Source: Lentisphaeria bacterium UBA4640
Lineage (GTDB): Bacteria > Verrucomicrobiota > Lentisphaeria > Victivallales > UBA1829
Assembly: GCA_002405835.1 (NCBI GenBank)
Contig: DHMO01000003.1
Location: 1 to 42,560 of the forward strand
Direction of reading: 5' to 3'
Length of the DNA: 42,560 bases
Part shown: one piece after another, positions 40,201 to 42,560 of the stretch
Layout: every line of letters starts with the position of its first letter
Position numbering within the stretch: position 1 is the stretch's first letter
Translations under genes and position numbers: made by a program
The notes under the pieces: generated by a model
Database searches by the model: none
What the model was told of the DNA's origin: nothing
Seen by the model: the letters and a program-made list of their open reading frames with translations, nothing else

Positions 40201-40674
40201 AATGATTCCGCGCGAGTGTGCGAAAGCGATTGCATCGCAGACTTTGAGGAAGATTTCGAGTCTGGCATGAAGCGGGAACCGTTTCTGCAGTCCGGGATCG
40301 TCTTTTCTCAGCCCGTCGATAATCTGTTCGAGAGTGAGACCGTGAACCAGCTTCATGGTGAAATAAGGGACGCCGCTCCGTCCTCTGCCGATGTCATGAA
40401 CGGGAACGATATTGGGATGTTCGAGAGATGCGGTGATTCGGGCTTCTTCGAGGAAGCGGAGCTGTTTTTCCGGCGAAGCGTCCTTAGAGATTGCCATGGC
40501 GATGCTTCGTCCGACATTGAGGTCATCGGTCTGCAGGACGATTTTCATTCCGCCGGAACCGATCACATTCCGGTTATGATAGCGTTCATTTGGCGAAGCT
40601 GTAATCCGTTCCGCCGGAATTTTCCGAGTATCGCTTCCGATTGTCTGAGTTTTTCCCGGGTCGAAATCCTTCAT
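37222..40674 (-). CDS. Transmembrane Ser/Thr protein kinase with WNK-like lysine arrangement, LamG-like, LRR and C-type lectin-like domains
   Basis: This protein of 1150 residues has an N-terminal cytoplasmic kinase (about 35-320). The glycine loop is GSGGMKIVL with Lys44. At the beta-3 position, where VAIK is normal, it reads IAMA, so the usual lysine is absent. The alpha-C Glu is about Glu77. The catalytic loop is IIHLDLKPDNI (HLD in place of HRD), the metal loop is DWG (179-181), and TPEYMAPEQA follows. A membrane segment is at about 340-362. The outside part has a LamG-like beta-sandwich (about 407-595), a helical linker, about thirteen leucine-rich repeats (695-985, LEVLNLSNNRISDI type) and a C-terminal C-type-lectin-like domain (1058-1150). 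ATG 40674 has AGGAG five bases upstream; GTG 40680 is inside the ribosome-site region. Kinase activity is plausible but not assured. Confidence 0.88.
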   Translation of the reverse strand: MKDFDPGKTQTIGSDTRKIPAERITASPNERYHNRNVIGSGGMKIVLQTDDLNVGRSIAMAISKDASPEKQLRFLEEARITASLEHPNIVPVHDIGRGRSGVPYFTMKLVHGLTLEQIIDGLRKDDPGLQKRFPLHARLEIFLKVCDAIAFAHSRGIIHLDLKPDNIQVGEYGEVLVLDWGIARRVGDVEPDVPAFPNLSASVGVTMDGVIRGTPEYMAPEQASGQNSRRGRWTDIYSLGAILYTLITLHTPYEGRTMEEILQNVMTGGITPLALKDGRRVPAPLEFIVLRAMALSPEQRYPSVQALREDIIAYQNGFATVAENAGLSTRFLLWLKRNRIQIYVIFSIALTIGIVLTFVAIHLYTRALSEQVFGRSEQARIAAERAFSGLESRIRRENLREWKLKFSDDFTEPDFSDRWKFQLNHRTPLAASQVRRYVKPAAEGLRVFAMAYPLDMLLSSSLRSNDLRMMTEFSVDDAVPGAAVQMTLNNTGFNDGYVFTLYPLQNAYVTLHRGHSEELLAEAKVAHPPVGEAWKVDVIVTSEPEGTALKMSVQGKEVLRFVEPRRVSGLPGRTIPAALSFSKCAATVQSVKLMTLGASIRADILDIAEQLLRKGSFAAAEELFNEAEESATSPERRKRAADGLRTARLLQVYRSRIPQWEELLRKNWKGAQIRFNLEYGGFHLLASGDSVRDLSVLKGIPVSGLTLLNARPQSFEPLRGGRLRVLVLRDCRIPDLSPLASLPLETLVLNRTPAANIEFLRKLNLKHLTLRGCGIESLAPLAGMKLETLDISRNRIRDLRPLLGMPLRSFSAQFNEIASVLPLHKMPLEVLNLSNNRISDIQVLHGLPLRNLDLTGNSIEDISALEGMPLEVLNLAYNRVESLVPLAETTGLTALYLEGNRVADLSPLRKMTRLAVLDASDNRILSLVPLAQCRMLTDLSLCGNRIQDLLPLKNLTALRSLNCFGNPVAELDPLSTLDLERVFVSGSSVTSFGTLLLRPPREFFLFHDAKMERGNAAHLYERSVAGEAAMRLRQQLRVLDAYLEGNGGRLRNLAYEINGKRYSRIPVMMNYESAQSAASRLGAALPGWENSREQAELFRILKTPFWVDEKAFAETAEPHSGCFLDRRPGRNGVVVNRDSARMFPLVLEWK

Positions 40675-40771
40675 TCTCACTCCTGTTAACGGAATATATC
40701 ATACATTCAGATACGGCCAAATACAAGCATGAAAAAATTTTTCCGGCGAAAAAAAACAGTATCCCTTCATA

Positions 40772-40837
40772 AACTGCACCTCTGCAGTTGGCCCCAACCT
40801 TTAAGGGGCATGTCATTCCCCCCGCAGTCTTGCGGGG
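40772..40837. ncRNA. Three-hairpin noncoding element (candidate small RNA or REP-like element)
   Basis: Three hairpins in 66 bases: AACTGCA-4-TGCAGTT (40772-40789), GCCCC-9-GGGGC (40791-40809), CCCCGCA-4-TGCGGGG (40820-40837). On the minus strand they are followed by T-rich sequence (about eight Ts at complement 40749-40756). The element lies between the divergent kinase and dut promoters. It could be a small RNA, a structured kinase leader, or a REP/IS200-type palindromic element; no transposase is nearby. Confidence 0.45.
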
Positions 40838-40855
40838 TTTGCGGCGTTCATCCTC

Positions 40856-40884
40856 TTGCATTTTCAGGTGTTTCGTGCTAAATT
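40856..40884 (+). promoter_or_regulatory. Promoter of dut
   Basis: A -35 TTGCAT (40856-40861), a 17-base spacer and a -10 TAAATT (40879-40884), with an extended TGC just before the -10, lie 28 bases before the dut ATG. AAGGAG is at 40901-40906. Confidence 0.65.
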
Positions 40885-40911
40885 ACCATACTCTCAAAAC
40901 AAGGAGCTCGT

Positions 40912-41352
40912 ATGAGTGTGACCATCAAATTCAAAATGCTCGAAGGGTGCAGCGATCTGACTCCGGCTAAAGCTCATTTCGATGATGCAGCTTATGATCT
41001 GCGGTCCCGCATTGATTTCATCCTCGAACCGGGAAAGGTCGCTCTCGTGCCGACCGGACTCACAATCGAACTGCCCGTCGGATATGAAGCTCAGGTCAGA
41101 CCCCGCAGCGGACTCGCTCTCAAACATGGAATCGGCGTCCTCAACGGTCCCGGAACTATCGATGCCGGATACCGCGGAGAAGTCGGTTCCATTCTCTTCA
41201 ATTTCAGCGATAAACCGTTTGAAATCAAACGCGGAGACCGCATCTCGCAGATGGTCATCGCAAAACTCGCAGACGTTCAGCTCGAACCCGCCGCGGAACT
41301 CTCGGAAACCGGACGCGGCACCGGCGGATTCGGAAGCACCGGAAAAAATTAA
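40912..41352 (+). CDS. dut: Deoxyuridine 5'-triphosphate nucleotidohydrolase
   Basis: This 146-residue trimeric dUTPase hydrolyses dUTP to dUMP and pyrophosphate, keeping uracil out of DNA and feeding dTMP synthesis. All five motifs are present: DDAAYDLRS (I), RPRSGLALKHGI (II), NGPGTIDAGYRGEVG (III, with the catalytic Asp), RGDRISQMVI (IV) and the flexible C-terminal GRGTGGFGSTG (V). Length is normal. It has a strong AAGGAG site and its own promoter. The following UDP-sugar pyrophosphorylase gene is 18 bases downstream, so the two are probably co-transcribed although not functionally obvious partners. Confidence 0.97.
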   Translation: MSVTIKFKMLEGCSDLTPAKAHFDDAAYDLRSRIDFILEPGKVALVPTGLTIELPVGYEAQVRPRSGLALKHGIGVLNGPGTIDAGYRGEVGSILFNFSDKPFEIKRGDRISQMVIAKLADVQLEPAAELSETGRGTGGFGSTGKN

Positions 41353-41370
41353 ATCATAAAGGAGATGATT

Positions 41371-42560
41371 ATGAATATCGCCGAAACTCTCAAGAAAAAC
41401 AATCAGACGCACATCCTCGATGCGCTCAACAAGCTCTCCGGAGCCGAACACGACAAACTGCAGAAGCAGATCGAAGCAATCGACTGGGATCACCTTTCCA
41501 CTCTCATTCAGGACTATGTGATGCACAAGCCCGTCACCGAGATCCCCGCCGACCTCGCGCCCGCATCCTACTTCCCCCTCGTTCCCAAAGATGCGGAACA
41601 GGAGGCTCTTTACAAGAAGGCGTTTGAAAAGGGTGTGGAACTCATCCGCGCCGGAAAAACAGCCGCTCTCACAGTCGCCGGCGGACAGGGAACGCGTCTC
41701 GGTTTCGACGGTCCGAAGGGAACCTATCCGATCACTCCGGTGCTCCACAAAACTCTCTTCCAGTATTTCGCGGAAAGCCTCGACCGCGTCTCCGAAAAAT
41801 ATGGAACCCGCATTCACTGGTTCATCATGACCAGCGAACTCAACGATAAAGCCACCCGTGATTTCTTCAAGGCGCACAGCTTCTTCGGTCTGCCGGAGGA
41901 TTCCATCCACTTCTTCACCCAGGGATTCATGCCCGCAATCGACTACTCCGGAAAGGTGCTGATGTCTGCGAAAGACTCCATCGCTCTGACTCCGGACGGT
42001 CACGGCGGCACGCTCCTTGCGCTCCGCAAATGGGGCAACCTCGATCTGATGAAAAAACTCGGCGTCGAATACATTTCCTACTTCCAGGTCGACAACCCGC
42101 TCGTTCCGGTCGCAAACCCGCTCATGATCGGTCTGCATGCGCTTGAGAAGTCGGAAATGAGCAGCATCATGCTCTCCAAGACAAACGCGTTTGAAAAGCT
42201 CGGAAACTTCTGCGTCACCGGCGGCAAACTCCAGATCATCGAATACAGCGATATGCCGAAGGAACTCGCCGAACGCACCACGAACGGCAAGCTCGACTTC
42301 ATTGCAGGAAGCCCGGCAATCCATGTCATCAGCCGCGAATTCATTGAGCGTCTGACCGCAAACGGCAAGCTCGATCTTCCGTGGCACCGCGCCGACAAGA
42401 AAGTCGCTTACGTTACCGCCGACGGCACGCCCGTCAAGCCGGAAGCTCCGAACGCAGTCAAGCTGGAATCCTTCATCTTCGATGCGCTTCCGCTCGCCTC
42501 CTCCACGATCATTCTCGAAGCCGACCGCAAGGAGTGTTTCGCTCCGACGAAGAATGCGAC
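41371..42560 (+). CDS. UDP-sugar pyrophosphorylase (UDPGP family), 3' end outside the window
   Basis: The first 396 codons are present; the gene continues past the window end. It couples UTP with a sugar 1-phosphate (glucose or N-acetylglucosamine) to give a UDP-sugar. The nucleotide-binding loop is TVAGGQGTRLGFDGPKGTYP, and KTLFQYFAESLDRV, FFTQGFMPAID, DGHGGTLLALRKWG, YFQVDNPLVPVANP and LESFIFDALP follow. These match the eukaryotic-type UAP1/UGP family better than bacterial GalU, and such genes are known in Bacteroidetes and PVC relatives. ATG 41371 has AAAGGAGA upstream and follows dut by 18 bases. Confidence 0.92.
   Translation, partial: MNIAETLKKNNQTHILDALNKLSGAEHDKLQKQIEAIDWDHLSTLIQDYVMHKPVTEIPADLAPASYFPLVPKDAEQEALYKKAFEKGVELIRAGKTAALTVAGGQGTRLGFDGPKGTYPITPVLHKTLFQYFAESLDRVSEKYGTRIHWFIMTSELNDKATRDFFKAHSFFGLPEDSIHFFTQGFMPAIDYSGKVLMSAKDSIALTPDGHGGTLLALRKWGNLDLMKKLGVEYISYFQVDNPLVPVANPLMIGLHALEKSEMSSIMLSKTNAFEKLGNFCVTGGKLQIIEYSDMPKELAERTTNGKLDFIAGSPAIHVISREFIERLTANGKLDLPWHRADKKVAYVTADGTPVKPEAPNAVKLESFIFDALPLASSTIILEADRKECFAPTKNA

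Overview
The window looks like chromosomal DNA from a member of the Lentisphaerota (Victivallales, Victivallis-like). This is inferred from gene content, not from a marker gene. The evidence is a pilin-like protein with an FTLIELM start and conserved cysteines, a GntR-headed LacI-like sugar regulator, a cupin AraC regulator beside glycoside hydrolases, a poly(A) polymerase, and a large Ser/Thr kinase with C-terminal repeats. GC content is moderately high, promoters are sigma70-like, and most genes have AAGGAG-type ribosome binding sites. I see no rRNA, tRNA, CRISPR array, transposase or phage gene.

Layout. (1) 34-5452, minus strand: a tightly overlapping operon nadB, pcnB, a small membrane protein, a one-pass membrane protein and a Sel1-repeat protein. 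(2) 5632-13392: a glycan-use region with a GntR/LacI-type regulator, a broken carbohydrate-binding-like gene, a GH130 protein, a GH78 alpha-L-rhamnosidase and a 772-residue protein of unknown family that may be a new carbohydrate-active enzyme. (3) 13447-15422: a small accessory island with a hicAB toxin-antitoxin pair and a divergent AAA_14/DUF4143 ATPase. Between them lie two 35-bp palindromes with identical 13-9-13 geometry. (4) 15473-19617: a GH2 beta-galactosidase divergent from an AraC regulator. (5) 19648-30367, minus strand: a six-gene operon of the MoxR/DUF58/BatA/VWA (Bat aerotolerance-like) type, with a 1940-residue VWA-TPR fusion.

(6) 30471-34748: a motif-rich intergenic region, a pilin-like protein, an 887-residue protein that combines a zinc-protease-like motif, autotransporter-like SGG repeats and FG-GAP-like calcium loops but has no Sec signal, and a small anchored protein. 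(7) 34779-37209: a four-gene operon with an FAD/NAD oxidoreductase, a membrane protein, a Nudix hydrolase and a CYTH phosphatase. (8) 37222-40674, minus strand: a transmembrane Ser/Thr kinase whose usual beta-3 lysine is absent and which has a lysine in the glycine-rich loop, the arrangement known from eukaryotic WNK kinases. (9) 40772-42560: a three-hairpin noncoding element, dut, and a UDP-sugar pyrophosphorylase cut by the window end.

The most unusual items are the WNK-like kinase, the palindromic bidirectional promoters upstream of the DUF4143 ATPase, the Sec-less protease/adhesin-like protein, the unknown 772-residue protein beside the rhamnosidase, and the giant VWA-TPR fusion. All family assignments come from reading motifs in the translated sequence. 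No database search was run.
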